64,000 nt of DNA from Clostridium sp. (GCF_026168755.1 NZ_JAPFDR010000005.1:1-64000); one strand, 5' to 3'; shown: positions 19,760-32,285, numbered from the stretch's first letter. The notes: a model not told the origin generated them from the letters alone. Translations and numbers: made by a program.

Positions 19760-20257
19760 ATGGGGAAAAGAGAAGGTTATTTATCATGGGATGATTATTT
19801 TATGTCTGTTGCCTTGTTATCAGGAAAGAGAAGTAAGGACCCAAATACACAGGTCGGTGCTTGTATAGTAAATAAAAACAATATAATTGAAAGTATAGGA
19901 TATAATGGACTTCCAAAGGGATGTTCAGATGATGAGTTTCCATGGGATAAAGAAGGAGAAACTTTAAATACAAAATATCCATTTGTAGTTCATGCTGAAT
20001 TAAATGCAATTTTAAATGCCAAAGGAAAAGATTTATCAGGATGTAGAATATATGTTGCACTTTTTCCTTGTAATGAATGTGCAAAAGCAATAATACAATC
20101 AGGAATAAGTGAAGTTATATATTTGAGTGATAAATATGCAAATACAGATTCAGTAAAGGCATCAAAACTTATGTTTAAATGTGCTGGAGTAAAATTAAAT
20201 CAATTAGAAGCAACCCATGGAAAAATAGAATTATCATTTGATATTAATGATATTTAG
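19760..20257 (+). CDS. dCMP deaminase family protein (ComEB-like)
   Basis: The 165-residue zinc-dependent deaminase has the HAE motif (HAELNAI, catalytic Glu) near residue 76 and PCNEC near 105, which together bind zinc. N-terminal SWDDYFMSVALLSGKRSKDP is typical of deoxycytidylate deaminases, which supply dUMP for thymidylate synthesis. In Bacillus a relative is named ComEB. AATAGGAGGAC precedes the ATG. Cytoplasmic. Confidence 0.9.
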   Translation: MGKREGYLSWDDYFMSVALLSGKRSKDPNTQVGACIVNKNNIIESIGYNGLPKGCSDDEFPWDKEGETLNTKYPFVVHAELNAILNAKGKDLSGCRIYVALFPCNECAKAIIQSGISEVIYLSDKYANTDSVKASKLMFKCAGVKLNQLEATHGKIELSFDINDI

Positions 20258-20439
20258 TATTGATGATTTTGATAAAATAATGACAACATAAAAAGAGAGA
20301 ATATAACTATAATTATTTAAGTATTAATTTATTTAATGTGCATATACATATGATATTGTATCGGAAACAATAAAATATAAGAATATAAAGAGAATAAAAG
20401 GTAAAAAAATAATATAAGGTAAAATATTTTTAAAATTAG

Positions 20440-20469
20440 TTGATAATGGAAAAAATAAAGTGGTATAAT
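20440..20469 (+). promoter_or_regulatory. thlA promoter
   Basis: TTGATA (20440-20445), 18 bases, TATAAT (20464-20469). The predicted start is near 20476, inside the large palindrome listed next. Confidence 0.75.
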
Positions 20470-20504
20470 AATAGTGTTAATTGTTTAACAATTAACACTA
20501 TTAT
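20468..20504. promoter_or_regulatory. Perfect 18+18 bp palindrome, candidate Rex operator of thlA
   Basis: Two perfect 18-base arms (20468-20485 and 20487-20504) surround a single central base. Within it, 20474-20491 reads GTGTTAATTGTTTAACAA, 17 of 18 positions of the Rex consensus TTGTTAANNNNTTAACAA. An overlapping copy in the other half (20481-20498) matches 16 of 18. It overlaps the end of the -10 and the start site, an ideal repressor position. Rex senses NADH/NAD+ and controls thl in solvent-forming clostridia. Confidence 0.75.
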
Positions 20505-20538
20505 GATTTTATGGGTATAGTAATGGGAGGAAGTTTTT

Positions 20539-21720
20539 ATGAGAGAAGTAGTAATAGTTAGTGCAGTAAGAACTGCAATTGGTTCATTTGGAGGATCATT
20601 AAAGGATATTCCAGCAGCAGAACTAGGATCAATAGTAATTAAAGAAGCTGTAAATAGAGCTGGAATTAAGCCAGAATTAGTAGAAGAAGTAGTTATGGGA
20701 AATGTTATTCAAGCAGGACAAGGACAAAATGTAGCTAGACAAGCAGCTGTAAAAGCTGGGTTACCAGTAGGAGTTCCTGCAATGACAATAAATAAAGTGT
20801 GTGGATCAGGCTTAAGATGTGTTGCTTTAGCTGCTCAAATGATAAAAGCTGGTGATTGTGATGTAGTTATTGCAGGAGGTATGGAAAATATGTCATTAGC
20901 GCCATATGCCATGCCAGGTGCTAGATGGGGTCAAAGAATGGGCGATGGAAAAATGGTTGATACAATGATTAAAGATGCTTTATGGGATGCATTTAATGAT
21001 TATCATATGGGAGTTACAGCTGAGAATATAGCAAAAGAATGGGGATTAACAAGAGAAATGCAAGATGAATTTGCATTAAATTCTCAATTAAAAGCTGAAA
21101 AGGCAATTAAAGAAGGTAAATTTGTAGATGAAATAGTACCAGTGGTTATTCCTCAAAGAAAAGGTGAACCTAAAGTATTTGCTCAAGATGAATTCCCAAG
21201 ATTCGGATCAACAATTGAAAAGATGGCTAAATTAAGACCATCATTCATTAAAGATGGAACTGTAACAGCTGCTAATGCATCAGGAATTAATGATGGAGCT
21301 GCTGCATTTGTAGTTATGAGTGCAGAAAAAGCTCAAGAATTAGGTGTAAAACCAATGGCTAAAATAGTTTCTTATGGAAGTAAAGGATTAGATCCTGCTA
21401 TCATGGGATATGGTCCATTCCATGCAACAAAGAAAGCATTAGAAGTAGCAGGATTAACTGTTGAAGATATGGATTTAATAGAAGCAAATGAAGCATTTGC
21501 GGCTCAAAGCTTAGCTGTAGCTAAGGATTTAAACTTTGATATGGAAAAAGTTAATGTAAATGGTGGTGCTATTGCACTTGGACATCCAGTAGGAGCTTCA
21601 GGGGCTAGAATATTAGTTACATTACTTCATGAAATGGAAAAGAGAGATGCTAAAAAGGGATTAGCAACTTTATGTATAGGTGGAGGAATGGGAACTGCTT
21701 TAGTAGTTGAGAGAGTTTAG
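20539..21720 (+). CDS. thlA: Acetyl-CoA C-acetyltransferase (thiolase)
   Basis: The 393-residue thiolase condenses two acetyl-CoA to acetoacetyl-CoA, the entry step of butyrate/butanol fermentation. The acyl-carrying Cys88 is in [11 protein letters not shown]. The other catalytic residues are His in [10 protein letters not shown] and Cys in CIGGGMG near the end. GGGAGGAAG precedes the ATG. It is a single-gene transcript with its own terminator, and the crt-bcd genes are not in the window. Confidence 0.96.
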   Translation: MREVVIVSAVRTAIGSFGGSLKDIPAAELGSIVIKEAVNRAGIKPELVEEVVMGNVIQAGQGQNVARQAAVKAGLPVGVPAMTINKVCGSGLRCVALAAQMIKAGDCDVVIAGGMENMSLAPYAMPGARWGQRMGDGKMVDTMIKDALWDAFNDYHMGVTAENIAKEWGLTREMQDEFALNSQLKAEKAIKEGKFVDEIVPVVIPQRKGEPKVFAQDEFPRFGSTIEKMAKLRPSFIKDGTVTAANASGINDGAAAFVVMSAEKAQELGVKPMAKIVSYGSKGLDPAIMGYGPFHATKKALEVAGLTVEDMDLIEANEAFAAQSLAVAKDLNFDMEKVNVNGGAIALGHPVGASGARILVTLLHEMEKRDAKKGLATLCIGGGMGTALVVERV

Positions 21721-21754
21721 TTTTTTTATTTAGTAAATTAATAAAAGCAAGTGA

Positions 21755-21783
21755 AAAAAGGAGCTTTTTAGAGGCTCCTTTTA
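21755..21783 (+). terminator. Intrinsic terminator after thlA
   Basis: Stem AAAAGGAGC/GCTCCTTTT around a 9-base loop, followed by A/T-rich sequence with a modest T run. Confidence 0.75.
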
Positions 21784-22230
21784 CTATTTAGCATATTATA
21801 AAGAAATTTAATGATAGTTATTTGAATAAATAATAACAAATTTGAAAAAAATAATGAATAAATTGCATTTTAATTATTCAAATACAATAAAAAAATCACA
21901 TAATATAGTAGAATGCAAGTTTGAAAATGATAAAAAAAAACTGAAAAAATTTTAAAATAATAATATTATTAGAAAAAAATAACATAATAAAACTATAAAA
22001 CGTTATCAAAAGAAAAAAATAAAAAAATAAGAATTTTAAGAAAATTAAAAAAAATGCAAGAAATAATAATTGTGTGTAAAAAAAAATTAAAATAGGCAAA
22101 AAAGAGATTTTGCGTGAGCATTAGTGAAGTATTATCTAATAATAGGCGATTTTAGCGATAAACTGTAAAAAATAAGTAAAAACTAGGTTTTTATTAATTT
22201 CAAAGTAGGTATATAATTGCTACTGTTACC
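21784..22230. other. AT-rich gene-free stretch upstream of the ATP synthase operon
   Basis: I see no credible gene here. 21784-22100 is almost pure A/T with long A runs. The 67-codon minus-strand frame in the track is a product of this composition. A TATAAT at 22212-22217, with only a poor -35, could be the atp promoter and would start RNA near 22224, just at the folded leader. Confidence 0.5.
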
Positions 22231-22347
22231 GGGATATGAAGATACTAATAAATTAATAGTATTCCTATATAAGAGCTTTTTTATACATATAAAACTATAA
22301 GGCGTAGTTAGTTTTTATATAGGAATAAGGAAAAATCACTATATCCC
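22231..22347 (+). ncRNA. Candidate structured leader RNA of the atp operon
   Basis: Nested complementary segments suggest a defined fold. P1 pairs GGGATAT (22231-22237) with ATATCCC (22341-22347). Inside it is the hairpin ATACTA/TAGTAT (22242-22262). A perfect 13-bp helix pairs TATTCCTATATAA (22260-22272) with 22315-22327, and G-U pairs extend it to about 18. At its tip is AACTA/TAGTT with loop TAAGGCG. P2 and P3 share three bases, so they may be alternatives. No known riboswitch class is recognised, and no terminator is evident between it and atpI. Confidence 0.4.
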
Positions 22348-22374
22348 AAATAAGTTATTTACTAGGAGATAAAA

Positions 22375-22746
22375 ATGACTGAAGACTTAAATAAAATAGT
22401 CAAATCTGTAGCAAAAAATGATTTAATAAGTGGGATTGTTTTATTTTTAATATTCGTATTTTTAGGGAAATATAAAAGTGGAGCTATATTATTAGTTGGA
22501 ACAATTGTTTCAATGGTAAACTTTATTGTTTCAGCATTCGCTACCAATAAATTTTTAAGGAAATCTAAAAAAAATAAATCAATTTTATTTTTCTTAAGTT
22601 ATTTAATAAGGATAGTAAGTATAGTTGCTATAGCGGTAGTTTTTTCTAAAAAGATAAGCTATTTACTAGCTTTTCTAATAGGATTTTTTATACATTATAT
22701 AATACTAGTAATAACTACTATAAAAGTGCAGAAGGGAAGTGAATAG
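22375..22746 (+). CDS. atpI: ATP synthase subunit I-like protein
   Basis: The 123-residue integral membrane protein has four predicted hydrophobic segments (about 17-30, 36-54, 67-86, 90-112). It occupies the first position of the atp operon, where subunit I helps assemble the c ring or insert magnesium. The sequence is weakly conserved, so the name rests mostly on position and topology. CTAGGAGATAA precedes the ATG. The stop codon is followed directly by the atpB start. Confidence 0.8.
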   Translation: MTEDLNKIVKSVAKNDLISGIVLFLIFVFLGKYKSGAILLVGTIVSMVNFIVSAFATNKFLRKSKKNKSILFFLSYLIRIVSIVAIAVVFSKKISYLLAFLIGFFIHYIILVITTIKVQKGSE

Positions 22747-23430
22747 ATGGAACAATCAGAAGCTATATTTTCTTTTTACTTAGGTAAAATAGCAATTGAT
22801 ATAAAGCCAGAAGTAATAGTTGAATTAGTAATTGTATTACTAATTTTAGCATTAGCATGGTGGTCTACACGAAATATGCAGATAAGACCAACTAAGAAGC
22901 AAACTATTGTTGAATGGATTTATAATATGCTAAATAATGCAGTAGTAAGCAATGTTGGAGAAAGCTTTATAGGGATAGTTCCTTTTATAGGAACACTAGG
23001 AATATTTGTTCTAGTAATGAATTTAACTGGATTAGTAGGAATATCTCCACCAACAAAGAATTTTAGTGTTACATTAACATTAGGCTTAATGTCGTTTGTA
23101 ATGGTACAAGGATATGCCATTAAAAAGAATGGTATTGGAGGTTATTTTAAAGGCTATTTAGAGCCCGTATCTTTTATATTACCTATTACAATATTAGAAA
23201 GGGTAATGTTACCAATATCATTGTCGTTAAGACTTTTTGGTAATATGCTAGCAGCTACTTTTATAGTTGAACTTGTTTATGAAAGTTTAGAGAAAATAGC
23301 ATGGTTTGCACAGCTTGTTATACCTATTCCATTACATTTATATTTCGATATATTTGATGGTGGTATTCAAGCAGTAATTTTTGTAATGTTAACAATGATA
23401 AATATTAAAATAGTATCTGAACATAATTAA
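22747..23430 (+). CDS. atpB: ATP synthase F0 subunit a
   Basis: The 227-residue membrane subunit forms the proton half-channels beside the c ring. The essential arginine is in [12 protein letters not shown] (about residue 157), and the C-terminal helix contains the DGGIQAVIF segment. Five or six membrane helices fit the family. It starts immediately after atpI, with AGGGAAGTGA in the atpI end as ribosome site. Confidence 0.95.
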   Translation: MEQSEAIFSFYLGKIAIDIKPEVIVELVIVLLILALAWWSTRNMQIRPTKKQTIVEWIYNMLNNAVVSNVGESFIGIVPFIGTLGIFVLVMNLTGLVGISPPTKNFSVTLTLGLMSFVMVQGYAIKKNGIGGYFKGYLEPVSFILPITILERVMLPISLSLRLFGNMLAATFIVELVYESLEKIAWFAQLVIPIPLHLYFDIFDGGIQAVIFVMLTMINIKIVSEHN

Positions 23431-23446
23431 GAGGAGGAAATTTAAA

Positions 23447-23680
23447 ATGAGTGATTTAGGAATGAGAGCATTAGGAGCAGCAATTGCAGTATTAGTAGGT
23501 TTAGGAGCAGGTATTGGTATAGGAAATGCTACAGGAAAAGCTGTTGAAGGTGTTGCAAGAAATCCAGAAGCAACAGGAAAAATTACTACAACATTAGTTA
23601 TAGGTTCTGCGTTTGCTGAAGCAACTGCTATTTATGGATTACTAGTATCAATCTTATTAATATTTGTTGGAGTAGCATAA
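23447..23680 (+). CDS. atpE: ATP synthase F0 subunit c
   Basis: The 77-residue hairpin protein forms the rotor ring. Helix 1 carries the [12 protein letters not shown] motif, the loop is RNPEA, and helix 2 has the ion-carrying Glu in [11 protein letters not shown]. The position equivalent to Gln32 of sodium-type rings (Ilyobacter/Propionigenium) is Ile, and the residue after the Glu is Ala instead of Ser, so a proton-coupled ring is predicted. GAGGAGGAAAT precedes the ATG. Confidence 0.96.
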   Translation: MSDLGMRALGAAIAVLVGLGAGIGIGNATGKAVEGVARNPEATGKITTTLVIGSAFAEATAIYGLLVSILLIFVGVA

Positions 23681-23715
23681 TATTTTAATAACTCCAGAAG
23701 GGGGTAGAATAAGTA

Positions 23716-24195
23716 ATGGAATTTAATCCAGGTATTATATTAGCCACAATAGTTAACTTTTTAATTCTATTCTTTGGATTAAAATATTTCTTCTTTGAAA
23801 AAGTTAAATTAATAGTTGAAGCTAGAGAAAATGAAATATCTCACAAGTTAGATAGTGCAGATGAAGAGCTTGAAAAAGCAAGAACTTTAGCTATTAATAA
23901 TGAAAGAGAGCTACAAAGAGCTAGAGAAGAAGGTAAAGCTATTACAGAAAGACATAAGAAAAAAGCTGAAAAAATATATGATGAAATTGTTGAAGAGGCA
24001 AAATCAGAAGCAAATTTAATTATAGAAAGAGCAAAAGTAGAAATAGAAAGAGAAAAAGAAAAAGCAGAATATGCTTTAAAGAAAGAAGCTATAGATTTAG
24101 CTTTAGACCTTTCTAGAAAAGTAATAGAAAAAAATATTGATGAAGAAAAAAATAGACAATTAATTGATGAATTTATTTCTGAGGTGGGTAATTAA
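23716..24195 (+). CDS. atpF: ATP synthase F0 subunit b
   Basis: The 159-residue peripheral stalk subunit has one N-terminal membrane helix (about 8-28). A long charged coiled coil (about 35-145, rich in E, K and R) binds delta and F1. AAGGGGGTAGAATAAGT precedes the ATG. atpH follows after two bases. Confidence 0.93.
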   Translation: MEFNPGIILATIVNFLILFFGLKYFFFEKVKLIVEARENEISHKLDSADEELEKARTLAINNERELQRAREEGKAITERHKKKAEKIYDEIVEEAKSEANLIIERAKVEIEREKEKAEYALKKEAIDLALDLSRKVIEKNIDEEKNRQLIDEFISEVGN

Positions 24196-24197
24196 AT

Positions 24198-26262
<2,065 letters not shown>

Positions 26263-26298
26263 CTTAAATAGCTATGCAATTCTTTAGGAGGTAAAACA

Positions 26299-27144
26299 GT
26301 GGGCGCAGCGGGACTTATAGAAATAAAAAGAAGAATAAAGTCAGTTGAAAGTACTAGAAAAATAACTAAAGCTATGGGACTTGTCGCCACTTCTAAACTC
26401 AGAAAAGCAAGAAAAGAACTTGTAGCTAATGAGCAATATAATAATTTGTGTAAAGAAGTTATTAATGAGGTTGTCTCTAGTATGCCAGAAGATTTTGATT
26501 CAATTTATTATAATAGCTTTGAAGGAGATAAACTCTATATTGTATTAACTTCAGACACTGGATTATGTGCAGGTTACAATAATAATGTGGTTATGTATTT
26601 AAACAATTTAGTTAAAAAGAGTGGCGGAGCAAAAGTTATAGTTGTAGGTAGTAAAGGAATTTCATATGTCTCTAGATATGGAATAAATACATATACTGAA
26701 TATGTAGATTTACCAGATATGCCTGCTACCAAAGATGTTAATAAAATATATAATGATGCTATATATTTATATGAAAAGAGAGAAGTTTCTGAAGTAAATA
26801 TAGTATATACAGAGTTCATTTCCCCTGTTAAGCAAGAGGTAAAGAGTGTTAAAATATTACCAGTAGAGAAAAAAGCTAGTCATGCAGGGCAATATATAAT
26901 TGAACCAAATGAAGAGGCTGTATTTAAAAATGCAATGGATATGTATTTAAAAAGTCAGCTAAAAACATGTATGCTTAGTGCAAAAGCAAGTGAGCACAGT
27001 GCCAGAATGACGGCAATGGATGGAGCTACTGAAAATGCAGATGACATACTACAAACTCTTAATCTTAAATTCAATAGAATTAGACAGGGTATTATAACAC
27101 AAGAAATTTCAGAAATTGTTGGGGGAGCCGAAGCTCAAAAGTAG
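26299..27144 (+). CDS. atpG: ATP synthase F1 subunit gamma
   Basis: The 281-residue central shaft turns within the alpha3beta3 hexamer. The N-terminal helix is EIKRRIKSVESTRKITKAM. The C-terminal helix carries SEHSARMTAMDGATENA and RIRQGIITQEISEIVGGAEA. The start is GTG at 26299 with TTTAGGAGGTAAAACA. It is complete, with no anomalies. Confidence 0.96.
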   Translation: MGAAGLIEIKRRIKSVESTRKITKAMGLVATSKLRKARKELVANEQYNNLCKEVINEVVSSMPEDFDSIYYNSFEGDKLYIVLTSDTGLCAGYNNNVVMYLNNLVKKSGGAKVIVVGSKGISYVSRYGINTYTEYVDLPDMPATKDVNKIYNDAIYLYEKREVSEVNIVYTEFISPVKQEVKSVKILPVEKKASHAGQYIIEPNEEAVFKNAMDMYLKSQLKTCMLSAKASEHSARMTAMDGATENADDILQTLNLKFNRIRQGIITQEISEIVGGAEAQK

Positions 27145-28554
<1,410 letters not shown>

Positions 28555-28566
28555 GAGATATGCTTT

Positions 28567-28968
28567 ATGGGAAAATTAATAAAACTTAATATTGTAGCTC
28601 CAGGACGTGAGGTACTAACTGAGGAAATAGTTAGTTTAGCAACAACTGAAGGTGATGGTAAAATAGAATTTTTAGCAAATTATGCACCAACTATAATAGC
28701 AACTATACCGACTATAACTACGTATACTACTATAGATGGAAATAAGAAAAAATTATTTACATCATCAGGAATTGTTTATATTAAAGATAATATAATTAAT
28801 TTTTGTTGTGATTCTTTTAATTTACCAGAAGAGATTGATAGAGATCGTGCTGAGCAGTCTCTTAAGAGAGCTCAAGATAGATTAAATAATAAAGAAAAGA
28901 ATAATATTGATATTGAAAGAGCTAAAAGGGCAGAGGCAAGAGCTAAAGCTAGATTAGAACTGAAATAA
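28567..28968 (+). CDS. atpC: ATP synthase F1 subunit epsilon
   Basis: The 133-residue subunit couples the rotor to the c ring and can inhibit hydrolysis. It has an N-terminal beta-sandwich (about 1-85, with EGDGKIEFLANYAP) and a C-terminal helical hairpin ending RAKRAEARAKARLE. The gene ends the operon at a strong terminator. Its ribosome site (GGAGATATGCTTT) is weaker than that of atpD. Confidence 0.95.
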   Translation: MGKLIKLNIVAPGREVLTEEIVSLATTEGDGKIEFLANYAPTIIATIPTITTYTTIDGNKKKLFTSSGIVYIKDNIINFCCDSFNLPEEIDRDRAEQSLKRAQDRLNNKEKNNIDIERAKRAEARAKARLELK

Positions 28969-29002
28969 AGAAGTCACTAATAAGTGGCTTCTTTATTTTT
29001 TT
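28966..29002 (+). terminator. Intrinsic terminator of the atp operon
   Basis: Stem AAAGAAGTCACT with AGTGGCTTCTTT, loop of about four bases, followed by a run of seven Ts. Confidence 0.9.
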
Positions 29003-29108
29003 GAATATTATATATAAAAGTAGAAAATTTTGAACATACTGTTGTATATAGACGAATATAGTAGAGATTTATAAAATTTTAAGATGAAAGCGAACTATTC
29101 TAGGGGGA

Positions 29109-29130
29109 TTATAATATATATATATTATAA
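29109..29130. repeat. 22-bp perfect A/T palindrome upstream of ywmB
   Basis: TTATAATATAT followed by its complement, with no spacer. It is preceded by AGGGGGATTATAAT, nearly the same words as the ywmB ribosome site at 29281-29294. Being pure A/T it may be chance. It could be an operator or promoter remnant in the 290-base ywmB upstream region, where I see no gene. Confidence 0.3.
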
Positions 29131-29293
29131 GAAAATATACTACGCATCAAAATTGTAGATGTAACTTCAGTTAACTAAATCAAAAGTTTATAACATCACT
29201 TATAAGCAAACACATTATTAAATTTCTTAATTTTATTGTATAAAAAAATATAGTTTGGACAATAATTTTAGAGGAAGGGCAGGGGATTATAAT

Positions 29294-29935
29294 ATGAAAA
29301 AGATATTTTTTGTATTTCTTTCAATCTTTTCTCTATTAATTATTAATGGAAAAGAATATGAGTGTGAAGCAAAGAAGGATTTATTTAATGAAGTTGAGCG
29401 ATATGTATTAAATGAATATGAATTTATACAAAATGGAATGAAATTAGAGTATACAACAAAAGTAGATATTGATGATGAACTTGATAGAATTGATAAAATT
29501 TTTCAATATAAAAATGATTTAATAGTAACCAGAAGTGAAAATTCTATATCTGCAAAAAGTGAAAATATTAATTATAGTGTTAATATTTATAATTATAGTG
29601 GATTAACGAAAGTTGAAGTGATAGTTATTAATACAGATAGGACTTTATCTGAAAGTTATTTAAGGGGATTAGTTGAGGAAATTAGAAGTAGTAATTTTAT
29701 AAATGAGAGGTATTTTTCATTTATAAAGGGAAAGATAAAAACAGAAGATAAAAATATATTTGAAGATGTAGAAAATAAATTAAAAATAAAAATCAATGAA
29801 AATTTAGATATAAGCAATGGTAGTATAGCAAAAGCAACAATGATAGATGGAACAAATTTAAACATTGGACAAATTACTTACGATACAGGTTCATATTTAA
29901 TTATAGGAACGCCGATAATTTTCGTAACATACTAA
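29294..29935 (+). CDS. YwmB-like secreted protein
   Basis: The 213-residue protein starts with a signal peptide (KKIFFVFLSIFSLLIINGKEY). An extracytoplasmic mixed alpha/beta domain follows, as in YwmB, whose two TATA-binding-like folds have unknown function. The identification rests on topology, length and position before murA, as in Bacillus (ywmB-murAA). The track start at 29255 is rejected in favour of ATG 29294, which follows AGGGGATT and begins the signal peptide directly. murA follows after 20 bases. Confidence 0.75.
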   Translation: MKKIFFVFLSIFSLLIINGKEYECEAKKDLFNEVERYVLNEYEFIQNGMKLEYTTKVDIDDELDRIDKIFQYKNDLIVTRSENSISAKSENINYSVNIYNYSGLTKVEVIVINTDRTLSESYLRGLVEEIRSSNFINERYFSFIKGKIKTEDKNIFEDVENKLKIKINENLDISNGSIAKATMIDGTNLNIGQITYDTGSYLIIGTPIIFVTY

Positions 29936-29955
29936 CAATAAATATGGAGGATAAT

Positions 29956-31218
29956 ATGGAAAAGATTATAGTTAGAGGTGGAAGAAAACTTCAAGGAGAA
30001 GTTGATATAAGTGTTGCAAAGAATGCAGTATTACCTATAATAGTTGCAACTATTTTAAATCCCACAGAGATAATTCTAAAAAAAGTACCTATGTTAGAAG
30101 ATGTAACAGTTTTAATAAATTTATTAAGGGAGTTAAACTGTGAAGTGAAGTTTTCGCCAATAACAGGAGATTTAAAAATAAATACTTCAAACTTAAGAGA
30201 AATAGAAGCAAATAATGAGTTAATACGTAAGATGAGAGCATCGTTTTTAGTAATGGGGCCGATGTTAGCTAGATTTGGAAGATGTAAAATATCAATGCCA
30301 GGAGGATGTAATATAGGAAGTAGACCTGTAGATCTTCACCTGAAAGGATTTAAAACATTAGGAATAGATTCTGAAATAGGATATGGATATGTTGAAGCTA
30401 AAGTTAAAAATCTACATGGAAATAGAATATACTTAGATTTCCCATCTGTAGGAGCTACTGAAAATATTATGATGACTTCTGTGTTAGCATCTGGAATTAC
30501 AATTATAGAAAATGCAGCTGAAGAACCAGAAATATGGGATTTGGCAAGATTTTTAAATAGTATGGGTGCAAAAATAGAAGGGGCTGGATATGGAAGAATA
30601 ACCATACATGGTGTATCAGAATTAAAGCAGCCTGAACCATTTACACCGATTTTTGATAGGATTGAAGCTGGTACATTTATGGTTGCAGCAGGAATAACAA
30701 ATAGTAAGATAGCTATAAATGGAGTTAATCAAGAACATTTGATGCCAACAATTGAAAAATTAAAAGAGTGTGGTGTTTATTGCAATATGGATGGGGAAAA
30801 GATGATAGTAGATGGAACAGGAGAAAAAAGACCTGTAGATATAAAAACAATGCCTTATCCTGGATTTCCAACTGATATGCAGGCACAAATGATGGCATTA
30901 TTATCAATTACTAAGGGTGCTAGTGTAATAACTGAAACTGTATTTGAAAATAGATTTATGCATGTTGGAGAGCTTGGTAGAATGGGAGCAAACATTAAGA
31001 TTGATGGAAGAGTTGCAATTGTTGAAGGGGTAAATAATCTTACTGGATGTGAAGTTAAGGCTACTGATTTAAGAGCTGGAGCAGCTATGATTTTAGCTGG
31101 GTTAGTTGCAAATGGGCAAACAGAGATAGGAGAAATATATCATATAGATAGGGGATATACTAATATAGAGGATAAGTTTAGAAAACTTGGAGCAGAAATA
31201 TATAGAACTTATAGATAA
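29956..31218 (+). CDS. murA: UDP-N-acetylglucosamine 1-carboxyvinyltransferase
   Basis: The 420-residue MurA transfers enolpyruvate to UDP-GlcNAc, the first committed step of peptidoglycan synthesis. It begins MEKIIVRGGRKLQGEVDIS. It has AKNAVLPI with the substrate-binding Lys-Asn. The usual active-site Cys loop is GGCNIGSRPVD (Cys near residue 117), so the enzyme should be fosfomycin-sensitive. ATG 29956 lies 5 bases after TGGAGG, which favours it over ATG 29944. Confidence 0.96.
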   Translation: MEKIIVRGGRKLQGEVDISVAKNAVLPIIVATILNPTEIILKKVPMLEDVTVLINLLRELNCEVKFSPITGDLKINTSNLREIEANNELIRKMRASFLVMGPMLARFGRCKISMPGGCNIGSRPVDLHLKGFKTLGIDSEIGYGYVEAKVKNLHGNRIYLDFPSVGATENIMMTSVLASGITIIENAAEEPEIWDLARFLNSMGAKIEGAGYGRITIHGVSELKQPEPFTPIFDRIEAGTFMVAAGITNSKIAINGVNQEHLMPTIEKLKECGVYCNMDGEKMIVDGTGEKRPVDIKTMPYPGFPTDMQAQMMALLSITKGASVITETVFENRFMHVGELGRMGANIKIDGRVAIVEGVNNLTGCEVKATDLRAGAAMILAGLVANGQTEIGEIYHIDRGYTNIEDKFRKLGAEIYRTYR

Positions 31219-31221
31219 CAC

Positions 31222-31254
31222 TTAGGAGTCACTTGATGGCTCCTAATTTTTTTT
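31222..31254 (+). terminator. Intrinsic terminator after murA
   Basis: Stem TTAGGAG/CTCCTAA with a loop, followed by eight Ts. It separates murA from spoIIQ where spoIID usually lies. Confidence 0.85.
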
Positions 31255-31295
31255 GTTTTTTGTAGAAATTTGACGTATAAAAGTTGTATTTAAAA

Positions 31296-31324
31296 TGAAT
31301 TAATTTACTTTTACGGGCAAGAAT
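31296..31324 (+). promoter_or_regulatory. Possible sigma-F-type promoter of spoIIQ
   Basis: GGCAAGAAT (31316-31324) fits the GGnnAnAnT -10 of sigma-F promoters, with TGAATT (31296-31301) 14 bases upstream. spoIIQ is sigma-F-dependent in Bacillus. Pattern match by eye only. Confidence 0.35.
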
Positions 31325-31344
31325 ACAAAACAGGAGGTGTTTAA

Positions 31345-32169
31345 ATGGACCAAAATAAAAAAAATAAAGTAAAGGACTTTTTCAGAAAGGAGGGCTTTTA
31401 CTTAGTATTATTTGTTTGCCTATGTATTGTTGCAACTGTAGCAGCATTTACAATTAGAAAAAACTCTGTTGCTAATGAACAAAATAAGGTAAATAACGAA
31501 TTATCTTTAAATGAGGTGGAGGATAATACTTCTTCAGAAACAGATTCTAACTTTAATAAGCAAAATGCTGAAAGAGTAGAAAATAACGATGAATTAGCTA
31601 ATAGTAATGAGGAAAGTTTATCTGAGCCAGAGGTTGTAAATGCAGAGGAAGAAGTAGCAATTAATGATCAAGAAGAAGTTGCTGAAAATCAAGTTACAGA
31701 AGAAGAAGTGGCAGATGTTTCTGCAGGAACAGATACACAAGTAGTTTTATCATTACCTATAGATGGTAGTGTAGCTATTTCAAGAGAGTTTGGAACAATG
31801 ATTAGAATTTATGTAGATGAAACTAGAAGTGAAGATATATCTAGAAGAGGTATTGATATTAATGCTTCAGTAGGAACTATAGTTAAAGCTGCTGCTGAAG
31901 GACAGGTCGAAGAAGTAGCAAGTAACACTACTGATGGTACTTATGTAGTTATTGCCCATGCAAATGGATTAAAGACAAAGTACACTAACTTAAGCGAAGA
32001 GGTTAAAGTTGCAGTTGGAGATGTTGTTAGTACTGGAACAGAAATAGGTACAGTTGGTAACACTTCAGGTATATTTACATCAAAAGTTTGTGGTGATGTA
32101 CTAAATGTTCAAGTACAAGATGCAAATGGAAATGATGTTGATCCTAGTGCATACTTTGATTTAAAGTAA
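31345..32169 (+). CDS. spoIIQ: SpoIIQ, M23-like engulfment protein with degenerate active site
   Basis: The 274-residue forespore membrane protein partners mother-cell SpoIIIAH across the intermembrane space. It has one membrane helix (about 18-36), an acidic linker (40-130), and a LytM/M23 fold (135-274). The metal site is lost: the HxxGxD-type motif reads RRGID (Arg at 167 where His is expected, Asp171 kept), and the HxH motif reads VLN (252-254). His205 in the AHANG loop remains. It is thus likely a scaffold, not a peptidase. CAGGAGGTGTTTAA precedes the ATG. Confidence 0.92.
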   Translation: MDQNKKNKVKDFFRKEGFYLVLFVCLCIVATVAAFTIRKNSVANEQNKVNNELSLNEVEDNTSSETDSNFNKQNAERVENNDELANSNEESLSEPEVVNAEEEVAINDQEEVAENQVTEEEVADVSAGTDTQVVLSLPIDGSVAISREFGTMIRIYVDETRSEDISRRGIDINASVGTIVKAAAEGQVEEVASNTTDGTYVVIAHANGLKTKYTNLSEEVKVAVGDVVSTGTEIGTVGNTSGIFTSKVCGDVLNVQVQDANGNDVDPSAYFDLK

Positions 32170-32172
32170 TTA

Positions 32173-32218
32173 TTTTAAGTATCAACCATTTTATGGTTGA
32201 TACTTAAAAATATTTATT
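32173..32218 (+). terminator. Intrinsic terminator after spoIIQ
   Basis: A 16-bp stem (TTTTAAGTATCAACCA and complement) with a 5-base loop, then AATATTTATTTTTT. Confidence 0.85.
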
Positions 32219-32285
32219 TTTTATCTAAACTTTATGAATTTTTTATGTTGAGTAAATAATAAATAGAGGTTAAGGAGGTAGAGTT

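Noticed and set aside
21896-22099. 67-codon minus-strand ORF in the AT-rich stretch
   Set aside because: It is made of A/T runs (F, L, I only) and has no ribosome site.
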